From Methanosarcina siciliae T4/M (GTDB lineage Archaea; Halobacteriota; Methanosarcinia; Methanosarcinales; Methanosarcinaceae), in the NCBI RefSeq assembly GCF_000970085.1, contig NZ_CP009506.1:4898001-4962000 (forward strand): a stretch of DNA of 64,000 nucleotides, read 5' to 3'. Numbering within the stretch: the first letter of the stretch is position 1; every line of letters begins with the position of its first letter. Position numbers and translations under genes: made by a program. Positions 34,517-44,592 of the stretch are shown here, in pieces. The notes under the pieces were generated by a model. The model made no database searches and was not told the DNA's origin. It saw nothing but the letters and a program-made list of their open reading frames with translations.

Positions 34517-36547
34517 TCAAATTATGGAGTTAACATCAAGAATTAAAATGACACACCCGTCTCCCAGAATTGTCGCTCCTGCAAATCCCCGGGTTTTTTC
34601 CAGCAGCCTGCTTTTAAAATTTTTTATGATAACTTCCTGCTTTCCAAGCAGGGAATCAACAACAAGTCCTATATATTGTCCGGCTTTTTCCACTATAACA
34701 ACAACAAGACTTTCTTCTTTCTGTACAGCTGGCAACTGGAACAACTTACGCAATCTGAGAAGGGGAAGCATTTTTTCGTTTATCACAATAACCTCTTCAC
34801 CACTGATATGTCGGACTTCCTCCTTCCTGACCGAAATACTTTTTACTATGCTTGTGAAAGGAATCGCGTATCTTTCCATTCCGACTTTCACGAGCATAGC
34901 CTGATAGAGAGCAATCGTTATAGGAAGCCTCAGTTCAAACCTTGAGCCAAATCCGAGCTTCGATTCCACTTTAACAGAGCCTCCTAACCGTTCAATCCGG
35001 TTCTTTACAACATCCATTCCAACCCCTCTGCCTGAAAGGTCCGTTACCGTGCTGGCAGTAGTAAGTCCCGGGGCAAAAATCAGCTGTATGGTTTCTCTTT
35101 CCGAAAGCTGTTCGGCTTCGTCTCTTGAAATAAATCCTTTTTCCAGGGCAGCTTTCAGAATTTCTTTTGCATTTATCCCTCTTCCGTCATCTTCTATTTT
35201 GACAAGAACGTAGTTCTGCTGCTTTGAAGCCGTAATCATTATAGTGCCGGTTTCCTCTTTCCCGAGTTCCACACGCTGTTCGGGAAGTTCTATTCCATGA
35301 TCCACCGCATTTCTTAACAGGTGCACCAGAGGATCTCCGATTTCTTCCATAACGGCTCTATCGAGCTTTATTTCTTTTCCCCTTATCACAAAATTAATTT
35401 TTTTATTTTGCGCCCTTGCAAGATCCCTTATCATCCTGGGAAAAATATTGGTTACATGGTCCAGAGGAACCATCCTTATCTCTAACACTTCTTCCTGAAG
35501 TTCTCGGGTCAGTTTCCGGAATTCGGAAAGCGCAAACTCCAGATCCTTTGATTTTGACTCCCCTGTGAGCTCTTTTATCCTGCTCCTGTTAATTACGAGC
35601 TCACCCACAAGATTCATCAACTTATCTAACTGTTCCGTACTGATCCTTGAACTCTGTATTTTTGGACTCTGGAGCTTTGAATCCTGCATTCTTGAGCTTT
35701 GTACGTTCTTTACTTTAAAATTTGGTCCAGAGTCAGTACGGCTTTTCTTTTCTTTTAACTCTTTATTTATGCTTTCGAGTTCCTTGTCTACTGTACTTTC
35801 GAATCTCTTTTCTTCTTTTTCTGTCTCCTCTTTTTTCTCTTCCCTTCCTTCTTCTTCTTTTTTCTCTCTCTTATTATCTCTTTCTTTCTCTCCGCCCTTT
35901 TCTTCTTTTCCTTCTTCTGTCTCTTTTTTATCTTCTTTTATTTCGTTTGCTTCTTTTTCTTCTTCCCTTTTTACTTCTCTTTTCCCTTCTGTTTTCTTTT
36001 CTTCTCCCCCTTTTACTTCTTTTTCTACTTCCACTACTGCTTCTTTTTTCTCTTCTTTTTCCTCTATTTTCCTGCCTGCAGAAACGGAATCGGATTCAAT
36101 TTTTTGAAGGATAACTTCTTCTGGGGAGTTATTTAAATTCCTGAGAGTTTTCAGAACTTCCCCCGCATCAGGATAAGACTTATGACTTTCACTTCTATCG
36201 TTTTTTCCTTCCCCGTTTTTACTTTCCGCACTCTTGCAGACATTTTCAACGAGTCCTTCCAGAGCGTCCAGGCATTCGAAGAGAATATCTATTAATGAAG
36301 AATCCAGGATCAGCTGTCTCGTACGGAACCTGTCAATCAGGCTTTCCATCTCATGTGTCAGTTCGACAATTTGCCTGAACCCCATGGTTGCAGCCATGCC
36401 TTTGAAGGTGTGGGCTGCACGGAAAATTACATTCATCTGCTCAATATTTTCAGGATCCAGTTCGAGTGCTAGCAGGGAATCACTCATTTCTTTAATGTAT
36501 TTTTCAGATTCGGACCTGAAAATGGCCATATACTTTGACATGTCCAT
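34517..36547 (-). CDS. cheA: CheA chemotaxis histidine kinase
   Basis: 676 aa. Order: P1 Hpt domain with phospho-acceptor His46 (IFRAAHTFKGMAA), an extremely Lys/Glu-rich linker (about 165-270), P3 dimerisation helices (ISTEQLDKLMNLVGELVINRSRI), P4 ATPase (HLLRNAVDHGIELPEQR; DDGRGI; LSGRGVGMDVVK) and a P5 CheW-like domain to the end. No P2 CheY/CheB-docking domain is evident; the charged segment lies where it would be. Phosphorylates CheY and CheB in this cluster. Between cheB and cheR in the operon. Confidence 0.95.
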   Translation of the reverse strand: MDMSKYMAIFRSESEKYIKEMSDSLLALELDPENIEQMNVIFRAAHTFKGMAATMGFRQIVELTHEMESLIDRFRTRQLILDSSLIDILFECLDALEGLVENVCKSAESKNGEGKNDRSESHKSYPDAGEVLKTLRNLNNSPEEVILQKIESDSVSAGRKIEEKEEKKEAVVEVEKEVKGGEEKKTEGKREVKREEEKEANEIKEDKKETEEGKEEKGGEKERDNKREKKEEEGREEKKEETEKEEKRFESTVDKELESINKELKEKKSRTDSGPNFKVKNVQSSRMQDSKLQSPKIQSSRISTEQLDKLMNLVGELVINRSRIKELTGESKSKDLEFALSEFRKLTRELQEEVLEIRMVPLDHVTNIFPRMIRDLARAQNKKINFVIRGKEIKLDRAVMEEIGDPLVHLLRNAVDHGIELPEQRVELGKEETGTIMITASKQQNYVLVKIEDDGRGINAKEILKAALEKGFISRDEAEQLSERETIQLIFAPGLTTASTVTDLSGRGVGMDVVKNRIERLGGSVKVESKLGFGSRFELRLPITIALYQAMLVKVGMERYAIPFTSIVKSISVRKEEVRHISGEEVIVINEKMLPLLRLRKLFQLPAVQKEESLVVVIVEKAGQYIGLVVDSLLGKQEVIIKNFKSRLLEKTRGFAGATILGDGCVILILDVNSII

Positions 36548-36644
36548 GATTTTGCCTGCCTTTTATAATCCTGAGAGCTATCTGAATTTTCAATAAATTC
36601 TGATAAATTTTCAGTAAATTTCTGGTAAGTAAGAAGTTATTAAA

Positions 36645-36694
36645 TTATTCTACTTTAAAGTTCATTCAATTCTACTTTAAAGTTCATCCAATTA
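36645..36694. repeat. 24-bp direct repeat at the end of cheB
   Basis: Two near-identical units (ttctactttaaagttcat followed by yccaatt) overlap the cheB stop region and the cheB-cheA gap. Confidence 0.7.
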
Positions 36695-37766
36695 TTCTGA
36701 TAATTTCTTCCGCCATTTTGTCCAGGGGGAGCACAAGATCCGCCAGGTTTCGCTTTATAATCTCTCCGGGCATCCCGTATACTACACATGAAATCCGGGC
36801 TTCTGCGATTACTTTGCCTCCCATTTTTTTAATTTCTTCAGCTCCATCAGCTCCATCGCAGTTCATTCCTGTAAGGACAAGGGAAATAACCCTGGAACCG
36901 TAAACAGGGGCAATTGACCTGAAAAGGACATTTACCGAAGGCCGGGATCCCAGTTCTTTAGGACCGCAAGACAGGTGTACTGTTTCTTTTTCAAGGCTGT
37001 TTACCTTATTTCGCACAATTTCCATATGATAATTCCCGGGGGCTATAAGCACAGTTCCTTCCTCGACCCTATCTCCTTCCTGTGCTTCTTTTACCCTGAG
37101 AGCTGACTTTGCATCAAGCCTTTTGGATAGCGATGCTGTAAATCCCGGAGGCATATGCTGTACTACAAGAACTGCAGCCGGAAGCTCACCTGGAAGTGAG
37201 CATATAAGTTTTTCCAGCGCTCGTGGCCCTCCAGTGGATGCGCCTATCGCCAGTATATTTCTTACGGGAGCTGCTTTCTTCAGAACCCGGTTTTCTTTTG
37301 TTTCCCCTTTTTCCGGATTCAAAGGTTCAGAATCTCGCATGCACTCCAGGTTTTTAAGGTTGGCTTTGGAAGCTATCCTGACTTTCCTGCAAATTTCCTC
37401 CGCCATCTCAGGCATGCTCTGGCTGAGAATACCTGAGGGCTTTTCAATTACATCCACTGCTCCGTACTCAAAAGCCGTAAGGGTGATTTCTTCGGCTCTT
37501 TCTCCCAGAGATGACACTATAACTATGGGAGTCGGCTGTTCTTTCATGATACAGGCAAGGGTCTTGAGGCCGTCAAGAACGGGCATTACATTGTCCAGAA
37601 GTACTACATCGGGCCTGAGTTTCATGACTTTTTCAAGGCCGTTCTTTCCGTTGATCGCAGTCCCTACAACCATGATATTCGGATCTTCGTTGAGGATATC
37701 AGAAAGAACTTTGCGGATTAAAGCAGAATCGTCTACTATGAGTGCGCGAATAGTCATTTCAAGCAC
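36684..37766 (-). CDS. cheB: CheB methylesterase/deamidase
   Basis: 360 aa. Receiver domain (residues 5-125; phospho-acceptor Asp58 in VVLLDNVMPVLDG, acidic pair in VDDS) joined to the esterase domain with GASTGGPRALEKL, QHMPPGFTASLSKRL and TGMNCDGADGA holding the Ser-His-Asp triad. ATG 37766 or the ATG three codons later (TIRALIVDD) may be the start. Removes methyl groups added by CheR. Confidence 0.96.
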   Translation of the reverse strand: MLEMTIRALIVDDSALIRKVLSDILNEDPNIMVVGTAINGKNGLEKVMKLRPDVVLLDNVMPVLDGLKTLACIMKEQPTPIVIVSSLGERAEEITLTAFEYGAVDVIEKPSGILSQSMPEMAEEICRKVRIASKANLKNLECMRDSEPLNPEKGETKENRVLKKAAPVRNILAIGASTGGPRALEKLICSLPGELPAAVLVVQHMPPGFTASLSKRLDAKSALRVKEAQEGDRVEEGTVLIAPGNYHMEIVRNKVNSLEKETVHLSCGPKELGSRPSVNVLFRSIAPVYGSRVISLVLTGMNCDGADGAEEIKKMGGKVIAEARISCVVYGMPGEIIKRNLADLVLPLDKMAEEIIRIIG

Positions 37767-37987
37767 TTTTTGTTGAATTGTTTGATTTAAAAATCGTTTT
37801 TAAAACCCCTTTTATTTAGTTCTGGTGTTTTGATTAGGTCTATCCAATCCAGACAGCATTTTATGGTTCAGAAAAATTGTTTAATTCAGTAGTCCGAGAT
37901 TTGATCCAGAAATAGGCTATTTATTCACCATCTGGATGCTTCTCTTCAGAAACGGGTGTCTGACTTAACTCAGTTAACTCAATTTGT

Positions 37988-38353
37988 TTAATTTGGCTCA
38001 GCAATTTTTTTAATTACATCCAGCATGCCGTCGGGCTCGAAAGGTTTTACTATGAAACCCATGGCACCTATTTTCATGGATTCCGTTATCAGAGCCTGCT
38101 GCCCAAGAGAAGAGCACATTACTACTTTCGCATCAGGGTCTATTAAAAGAAGTTTTTGTAATGCCTCTTTTCCGTCCATATCTGGCATTATTATGTCCAT
38201 CAGCACAAGGTCAGGTTTTACCTCCAGATATGTCTGAATCGCTTCTTCTCCATCACCTACTTCAGCAACAACCTCGTGTCCGTGCTTCAAAAGAATGTCT
38301 CTGATTACCATTCGCATAAATTCGGCATCGTCCACGATCATTACTCTTGCCAT
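37988..38353 (-). CDS. cheY: CheY response regulator
   Basis: 121 aa single receiver. MIVDDAEFMR with the acidic pair, phospho-acceptor Asp in LVLMDIIMPDMDG, Thr/Ser in VMCSSLG and Lys in FIVKPF. It is the first gene of the minus-strand che operon. In archaea CheY reaches the archaellum motor through adaptors such as CheF, which is not in this window. Confidence 0.95.
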   Translation of the reverse strand: MARVMIVDDAEFMRMVIRDILLKHGHEVVAEVGDGEEAIQTYLEVKPDLVLMDIIMPDMDGKEALQKLLLIDPDAKVVMCSSLGQQALITESMKIGAMGFIVKPFEPDGMLDVIKKIAEPN

Positions 38354-39656
38354 TGATCTACCTTCTTTATTTTTATAAGCAAGTGATAATACCTCATGTA
38401 AAAGTATTGTGTTCTGTTTTATATTGAAGGGTATTGATCCTACTTTATATTGTGACAGTATGTGTCCTCTTTATATTGAGACCGTTCTGAAATTATCTAA
38501 CTTCAAAATTTTATTTTTTTGGAAATACTCTGAGTTTTAGAATAATCATGCTAACCCTGTAGCTCTGTTCCTAACTTTTTCCCTTTTTTTTCGGCCTATT
38601 CCGGCCTGTTTGAGTCTTTTATACTTTAAACCGAAGAATTCCTGTTGAAGCTATTTTCCAGATAACTTTTATCAGAATACTCACAAGGTTAACATAATGG
38701 TTGACGCAAGTTTTTTTGCTAACAGAAGGCTTTTCTATTAATGTGAAAAAATATATGCGAAACCTGCTATATTAAACTTTTTTAATTATCTTTATCAAAT
38801 TATATAGCTTTAAACTCGTCTCAATTTTGGAATATTTGCATGTTAACAAACAGTTTTCAAAAGTTATGTGAATCTAAAAGTTATGTGAATCTAAAAGCGC
38901 ATTTAACTTTGACCGAGTCTTCCAGATATAGAGCAAAAACTGGTGGCTTGATCAGCAGATTTATTTTTACTTTCAATCAAATTAACTCTTACAAAATGGG
39001 GAATATACGAAGAAGGCGGCCTGCACTATTTAGATATATTAATACAGACATATATTCATAAATAACTTTATATTCTACGGGGAATTTATATATCTTTATC
39101 AAGTCGGGGAATTTACCGCTATCTGCTATATCGTTATACAAAGGATAAACACTGCGAACTGGATGTCTTCTTTTTGTCACTGGAATTTAATCTATCTGGT
39201 GTTAAAATTTAGTTTTAAGTGTTTGAGTGCCGATTGTAAATTCCAACTAACTATACTGACCAACTAACTATACTAACCAACTAACTATACTGACCAACTA
39301 ACTATACTGACCAACTAACTGCCGACCAATCAATATACTCAAAATTTTCCGAGTATATCAGGAATTTTAAACAAAGGAGTAATACTTGCAATAAAAATTA
39401 CTGTGGTTATTTAATGGAACTTTTTCTGAGGAGTATATAAGGAATAGGATAGTATATATCGCATAATTAATCGGTTTATCTGTTCCTACAGTAAAAATTA
39501 TTTCTCCAAAATAACCCCCTGTAAGAATAATAATTCAGTAAGAAAAGCACCTCCAGAAGAAGAGCCTCATTACGAATATCTATAGGATATCTTTCCGAGA
39601 CCTCTACATAAAGATCTCATCCCGAGACTTCTTCAAGCAAACACAGGAGTGATCAA
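38354..39656. other. Long intergenic region between divergent chemotaxis units
   Basis: About 1.3 kb without a supported gene. It must contain the cheY-operon promoter (left) and that of the receiver gene (right). Two tandem repeats are visible: a 17-bp unit at 38861-38898 and a 17-bp unit at 39243-39325. Very AT-rich at 38690-38830. Confidence 0.6.
39243..39325. repeat. 17-bp tandem repeat (ccaactaactatactga)
   Basis: Four to five copies of a 17-bp unit with single-base variants, in the regulatory region upstream of the stand-alone receiver gene. Confidence 0.85.
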
Positions 39657-40037
39657 ATGCCTGAAATCCTGATCGTTGAGGATAACCTGCTTAACCTTGT
39701 TATTGAAGCTGACCTTCTGAAATCCTGCGGATATGATCCGAAGAAGGCAAAAAACGGCTTTGAAGCACTTGAAGTTCTCAGTAAGGTTAAAGTTGATCTT
39801 GTACTGATGGATATGGAACTTCCAAAAATGCATGGTCTTGAATTACTTCAAAGGATAAAATGCGACCCTGAAACACAAGGCATAAGGGTTGTTGCCGTTA
39901 CAGGACATTGTGATCCCGAAAGTGAACAGAAATTCCTTAAAGCCGGATGTCATGCTGTCCTTTCCAAACCCATAAATTTTGATCTTTTCGGAGAGCAGGT
40001 CAAGGAATTTCTTACAGCAATGAATTCTCCTGGTTGA
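39657..40037 (+). CDS. Stand-alone response regulator receiver
   Basis: 126 aa receiver only: ILIVEDNLLN with acidic pair, Asp52 in LVLMDMELPKMHG, Thr in VVAVTGH, Lys in VLSKPINFD. Closer to hybrid-kinase or DivK-type receivers (VEDN, MDMELP) than to the CheY of the other strand. It follows a purine-rich site (AGGAGTGATC). It precedes the receptor gene by about 300 nt, so it may be part of the chemotaxis circuit or serve another kinase. Confidence 0.88.
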   Translation: MPEILIVEDNLLNLVIEADLLKSCGYDPKKAKNGFEALEVLSKVKVDLVLMDMELPKMHGLELLQRIKCDPETQGIRVVAVTGHCDPESEQKFLKAGCHAVLSKPINFDLFGEQVKEFLTAMNSPG

Positions 40038-40355
40038 ATAATTCTCTTGCCTGATGATTCTCTTCACTGGATTTTTTCCTGAGGAGTATCTTTAAAAGGA
40101 GTCCTTGAAAAGTGCCTGATCTCGGGTTCCCCTATTATTTTAGATTCTTATCCCTTTTAAGAATCAGAAAATTTATGAATTCTTAAATAATCTATATTGA
40201 GTACTAGTTGGGAAATCTGGATAAGACCTTACAGGTTTTTCCTTTACAGGTGTATATCCTTCTGTTCTTTTCAACATGAGCCGCTGTGGGTTGTAATGCG
40301 GTTGCAGGATAAAAAGGGCAGAAAGGCAAAGAAGCTGGAATCACGGGTGAAAAAG
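40038..40355. other. Intergenic region before the receptor gene
   Basis: About 320 nt. The receptor frame is open upstream to a TTG at 40197 and an ATG at 40296, but neither has a ribosome binding site. I see no other gene. Confidence 0.45.
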
Positions 40356-42425
40356 ATGTACAAAAGCACAAAGATAGGGCATGTGGTGATAGGATTTGCC
40401 CTTCTCCTCATTTTGATCTTTTTTGTAGGTTATACAGGTTATCAGGGCATGACCGAAGTCGAGGAGAAGAGCCGGGCTATCCAGAATATGACTTTTATTA
40501 TGAATAACATGCAGGAAGCCGTGCAGGCAGAGGAAAGTTACATTATTCACCGAGATCCGGCTTACAAAGAAGAAGTTTATTATTATCTTGGCCTTGTGCC
40601 CACCCAGGCGGCTATATCCAAAGAAATATACATCGGCTATCTGGATCCTGTGAACCGCGACAGGATGGATTTTGTTCTTGCAGCTTCGAGCAATTTTAGT
40701 GAAGCTTTTGACATGTATGTCGAAGCAGATGATGAACAGGCAGTCACAAGAGACAAACTGGTTGTCGATAGTGACACTCTGATAACAAACGCAGATGAGC
40801 TTTCTAAAAACCAGATGATCCAGTACAGGGAGGAATTCGAGAGCGGATATTCAAATGAAACTCTCGAAGGAAAATTCTCCAACGCCGAGAGCGCCCGGAG
40901 CATCATTGTATTGACAATGAAGGCCAGAAACGAGTATCAGAATTATGCCATGAACCCGGATCAGCAGTATGCGGATAACTTTGATGCTTATATGGAAGAT
41001 CTTATTGAACTTTCTACAGATTTGAACGGGCGAATGGAAAGACCCGAAAATATTGCTCTGGGAGAGGAAATCCTTACAAGTGCGGAAAATTTCCAGGCTG
41101 ATTTCGAGCAGTTTAAGGTTCTGGAAGAGAGAAAAACACTCGAAGCAGCAAATATGGCGGCTATAGCTGCGCAGGTTGAAGAAGTAGCTACATCTGCAAG
41201 TGCTGACCAGAAAGAAAAACTGGACTCGCTGATTGTAAACTCTATAAATAAGATCTTTCTGGTAACTTTTCTTTCAATTCTTATTGGTACTTTACTTGTT
41301 TTTGTGATTTTGAATATCTACAGAAAGCCTATCTACGAACTGCTTGAAGCTGCCGACAGGATCTCTGAAGGAGACCTTGATGTTGATATTAAAGGCTCCT
41401 CAAGAAGTGAGATCTACCAGCTTTCAGAGGCTTTTAAGGCAATGGTTGAAAACCTGCGGAACCTGATTAAAGAAATTCAGGAGGGTTCATCGCACCTTGC
41501 CACCCTTTCGGAGGAAATGTCTTCTTCTTCCGAAGAAGTGGCATCTGCATCAAGGAGAATTTCAGAGACGGCATCTGAGATCTCTAACGGGGCAGAGATG
41601 CAGAGCACAAAAATTGTTGATATAACTCATGCAATGCAGGATATGACCCACAATATCCAGGAAGTTGCGGATAATACTCATAAGGTTTCTAAGAGCACAA
41701 ATCTGGTGAATGAGACCGTCAACAATATAGGGAATGTTTCCCGAGGCGTCCTGTCAAAGATGGACCTTATCAGTTCTTCTGTTGATGACACTGAAGTTGT
41801 TATCAAGGAGCTTGATTCCAAGTCTCAGCAGATCGATGAGATCATAGCGTTAATAACCAGAATTGCAGACCAGACCAATATGCTTGCCCTGAATGCAGCA
41901 ATCGAAGCTGCAAGAGCAGGCGAACATGGAAAAGGATTCTCTGTTGTGGCCGATGAAGTCCGAAAACTTGCTGAGGAATCCGGAAGCGCAGCGCAGAATA
42001 TCTCCAGGCTGATTGATGAGATCAGGGAAAGTATAAGCGATACGGTGGAAGGCATAGAAGCAAGTAAAAAGAACGTGAAGAACGGCTCGATTTCGGTTAA
42101 TGAAGAGGTTGAGATGGTTACCGGGATCGTCTCCACAATCAATGAGATCACGAATATGATCGAGGATGTTGCAGCTGCTACGGAAGAACAGTCAGCATCC
42201 ATTGAAGAAATTACCTCTACCCTGGAAGATATATCCTCAATATCGGAGCAGTCCGCTGCAGGAACCCAGGAAACTGCCGCAGCTCTTGAAGAACAGAGCG
42301 CCTCTATGTCCGAACTTGCCAGCATGGCGAATGATCTCTCTTTGCTTGGAGAAAAGATGAAAAAAGCAACTGAAAAATTCAGGCTTGGAAATTCAACCGG
42401 CGAGAAAGAAAATCGTTCTGGATAA
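40356..42425 (+). CDS. Methyl-accepting chemotaxis protein
   Basis: 689 aa from ATG 40356, chosen because GGGTGA (40345-40350) lies 5 nt upstream and the protein then begins just before TM1 (IGHVVIGFALLLILIFFVGY). A helical extracytoplasmic sensor of about 270 residues follows. TM2 is IFLVTFLSILIGTLLVFVIL, then come a HAMP domain (LLEAADRISEGDLDVDIKG) and a long signalling coiled coil with the conserved tip RIADQTNMLALNAAIEAARAGEHGKGFSVVADEVRKLA. Gln/Glu pairs in flanking helices fit methylation sites. No NWETF-type CheR tether at the C-terminus. Ligand unknown. Confidence 0.94.
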   Translation: MYKSTKIGHVVIGFALLLILIFFVGYTGYQGMTEVEEKSRAIQNMTFIMNNMQEAVQAEESYIIHRDPAYKEEVYYYLGLVPTQAAISKEIYIGYLDPVNRDRMDFVLAASSNFSEAFDMYVEADDEQAVTRDKLVVDSDTLITNADELSKNQMIQYREEFESGYSNETLEGKFSNAESARSIIVLTMKARNEYQNYAMNPDQQYADNFDAYMEDLIELSTDLNGRMERPENIALGEEILTSAENFQADFEQFKVLEERKTLEAANMAAIAAQVEEVATSASADQKEKLDSLIVNSINKIFLVTFLSILIGTLLVFVILNIYRKPIYELLEAADRISEGDLDVDIKGSSRSEIYQLSEAFKAMVENLRNLIKEIQEGSSHLATLSEEMSSSSEEVASASRRISETASEISNGAEMQSTKIVDITHAMQDMTHNIQEVADNTHKVSKSTNLVNETVNNIGNVSRGVLSKMDLISSSVDDTEVVIKELDSKSQQIDEIIALITRIADQTNMLALNAAIEAARAGEHGKGFSVVADEVRKLAEESGSAAQNISRLIDEIRESISDTVEGIEASKKNVKNGSISVNEEVEMVTGIVSTINEITNMIEDVAAATEEQSASIEEITSTLEDISSISEQSAAGTQETAAALEEQSASMSELASMANDLSLLGEKMKKATEKFRLGNSTGEKENRSG

Positions 42426-42479
42426 CTATGATAGGGCAATAGCCGGTTAAAATCCTTAAATTGGCCCTGAGGAATTAAA

Positions 42480-43034
42480 ATGTTTGAGGAAAAAGCAGAA
42501 AAGGAAGATTCGACTCCTTCTGAGGAGTTGCTTCATTTAGTAGTTTTTGAACTGTCAGGTGAGGAGTTTGGAGTCGATATCATGCAGGCTTCCGAGATCA
42601 TACCGGTTTCGAAAATCACCCGTGTTCCTCAGGCTCCGGAATGCGTAAAGGGCCTAATTAACCTGCGGGGAAAAATTATCGTAGTAATAGATCTTAACCG
42701 GCGTCTTGGATTCAGTCCGAAAGAAAACGACAGCCTGTCCCGAATTATCATAGTTGAAGTCAAGGACACAATTATAGGCATGCTTGTAAACTCCGTAACC
42801 GGGGTGTTGAAACTACCTGTTTCTTCTGTTGAACCGACCCCGGATATGATTAAATCAAAGATTAATGTCGAATATCTTACCGGAGTAGGGAAAATGGGGG
42901 ATAGGCTCCTTATCCTGCTGAACCTTGCAAGGGTACTCGGAGAAGAAGAAATTGACGAACTCAGCCAGCTTTCTTCTTCCGCTTCATCTCCTTCTTCTGA
43001 GCAGCTTCCTGAGGAGAATATCGAAAATCTATAA
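42480..43034 (+). CDS. cheW: CheW coupling protein
   Basis: 184 aa. Couples receptors to CheA. Core CheW fold from residue about 18 (LVVFELSGEEFGVDIMQASEIIPV...VKGLINLRGKIIVVIDLNRRLG...VGKMGDRLLILLNLARVL), with an acidic Ser-rich tail beyond the usual end. 54 nt after the receptor gene with GAGGAAT before the ATG, so likely cotranscribed. Confidence 0.95.
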   Translation: MFEEKAEKEDSTPSEELLHLVVFELSGEEFGVDIMQASEIIPVSKITRVPQAPECVKGLINLRGKIIVVIDLNRRLGFSPKENDSLSRIIIVEVKDTIIGMLVNSVTGVLKLPVSSVEPTPDMIKSKINVEYLTGVGKMGDRLLILLNLARVLGEEEIDELSQLSSSASSPSSEQLPEENIENL

Positions 43035-43073
43035 TCCTCCAGTGATAAACTCCTCCAGTGGAGTCTGGATATT

Positions 43074-44531
43074 ATGCACCCTGCTCTTATTTTCCTTTTC
43101 GCCCTTATCTCCATACTGCTGCTTACAGCAAAATTCAGGCTTCATCCGTTCCTTAGCCTTGTTCTCGTATCTCTGCTCACAGGAGTGCTTGCGGGTGAGC
43201 CTATGGGTGCAATCGAAGCTATAACTAGGGGACTTGGCAGTGTTTTTTCCCGTTTTGCTATAATTATCACCTGCGGGAGTATCATCGGGATTTTGCTCCG
43301 GAAGACCGGCGGAATGTCTTTAATAGCTTCTGACATTATGCGCTTTTCCAGAAACCCTCTGCTTGCCCTGAGCATTCTTGGTTTTCTTTTTTCCGTGCCA
43401 ATGATGTGCTATATCCTGGCTTATGTCATCTTTATTCCGATAGCAAAAGAGTTGGCGACCAAGCTCAATTACCCCTCCATTTCCACTGCAACATCACTTG
43501 CACTCGGGGCTGTTGCATCATTTAATCTGGTGTATCCTTCTCCCGTAATTATTTCGGCAGCAGAAGAACTTTCGGCAAACACGGATACACTCATTCTTAT
43601 GGGATTTTTTATTGCTGTCCCGACTTCTATTGCAGGTTACCTCTATGCCAGAAAATTGGGGAAGGCTGAGTCCTATGGAGCTTCTGAATATGGCAATCAG
43701 GGACATGTTCAGCCAGGATTTACTGAAATTACGATAACAGCACAAAAGGAGAAGGCAGGAATAATACAGGAAAAAGAAGGCACAAGGGAGAAGGCAGGAA
43801 TAATACAGGAAAAAGGTATCGAAGTGCAGAAGGATGGGGTACAAAAAGAAAACGGATTGCAAAGAAAAGAGGGAGTGCAGGGAAAAGAAACTAAAAAGCC
43901 AGGCAGGCTTGAAGCATATGCCCCAATCTTTCTTCCTCTGCTTCTGATTCTTTTCCAGGCTGGTTTTGAGCATCCCTCTCCACTGTTTGCTTTTCTGGGG
44001 AACCCGAATGTTGCACTCCTTATAGGAGTTCTGCTCTCAATTTTTTCCGGCAGGACACTGGGGTTTGAAATGGTCAGGGCTCTGGTCGAAAAAGCTGTAA
44101 GGAGAAGTGGTGTTGTCCTGCTCGACCTGTGCGGGGGAGGTGCCCTTGGAGCGACTCTTGCCATGACCGGGGCAGGAGAAGCCCTTGGCAGGTTTTTCCT
44201 GCAGATTAACCTGCCTCATATCCTTGTTCCTTTTCTTGTTGCAGCAGCCCTTCAAACCGTACAGGGGTCACGGGTTGTAACAATGCTTGTTGCACCGTCC
44301 CTTTTGCTTCCTCTTGTTCCGGAACTCGGGCTTCCTGTGGAAATCCTGATCCTTGCAATGGCTTCAGGTACATTCTTGTTTTCACACGTCAATGATCCAT
44401 TCTTCTGGATTTTCGGGGAACTGGCAGAACTTGAACCCTCCGAGGTTTTCAGGTCAAATACGCTTGGGAATGCTCTGATGGGTGTGGTAAGCTTCCTGCT
44501 GGTTGCCGGAGTGTATGTTTTCTTCTATTGA
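43074..44531 (+). CDS. GntP-type permease
   Basis: 485 aa with 11-12 hydrophobic segments. Features of the gluconate:H+ symporter family: an early LVLVSLLTGVLAG segment, GSIIGILLRKTGGM, and a second half with GGALGATLAMTGAGEALG and a final SHVNDPFFWIFGELAEL. Between the halves lies a soluble Lys/Glu/Gln-rich insert (about residues 220-280) encoded by imperfect repeats of EKAGIIQEK. Lies 39 nt after cheW in the same direction. Substrate not predictable; sugar acids or other carboxylates are possible. Confidence 0.8.
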   Translation: MHPALIFLFALISILLLTAKFRLHPFLSLVLVSLLTGVLAGEPMGAIEAITRGLGSVFSRFAIIITCGSIIGILLRKTGGMSLIASDIMRFSRNPLLALSILGFLFSVPMMCYILAYVIFIPIAKELATKLNYPSISTATSLALGAVASFNLVYPSPVIISAAEELSANTDTLILMGFFIAVPTSIAGYLYARKLGKAESYGASEYGNQGHVQPGFTEITITAQKEKAGIIQEKEGTREKAGIIQEKGIEVQKDGVQKENGLQRKEGVQGKETKKPGRLEAYAPIFLPLLLILFQAGFEHPSPLFAFLGNPNVALLIGVLLSIFSGRTLGFEMVRALVEKAVRRSGVVLLDLCGGGALGATLAMTGAGEALGRFFLQINLPHILVPFLVAAALQTVQGSRVVTMLVAPSLLLPLVPELGLPVEILILAMASGTFLFSHVNDPFFWIFGELAELEPSEVFRSNTLGNALMGVVSFLLVAGVYVFFY

Positions 44532-44592
44532 ATTTTTTTTCATTTCCTTTCCAATTTGGATATACTACAAATTTTAACTTGGTATTTGGTCT

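Noticed and set aside
35565..36114. Long plus-strand Ser/Phe/Leu-rich frames
   Set aside because: They are mirrors of the Lys/Glu-rich linker of cheA on the other strand.
40197..40355. N-terminal extension of the chemoreceptor from TTG 40197 or ATG 40296
   Set aside because: No ribosome binding site there, whereas GGGTGA stands 5 nt before ATG 40356 and the protein then starts just before TM1.
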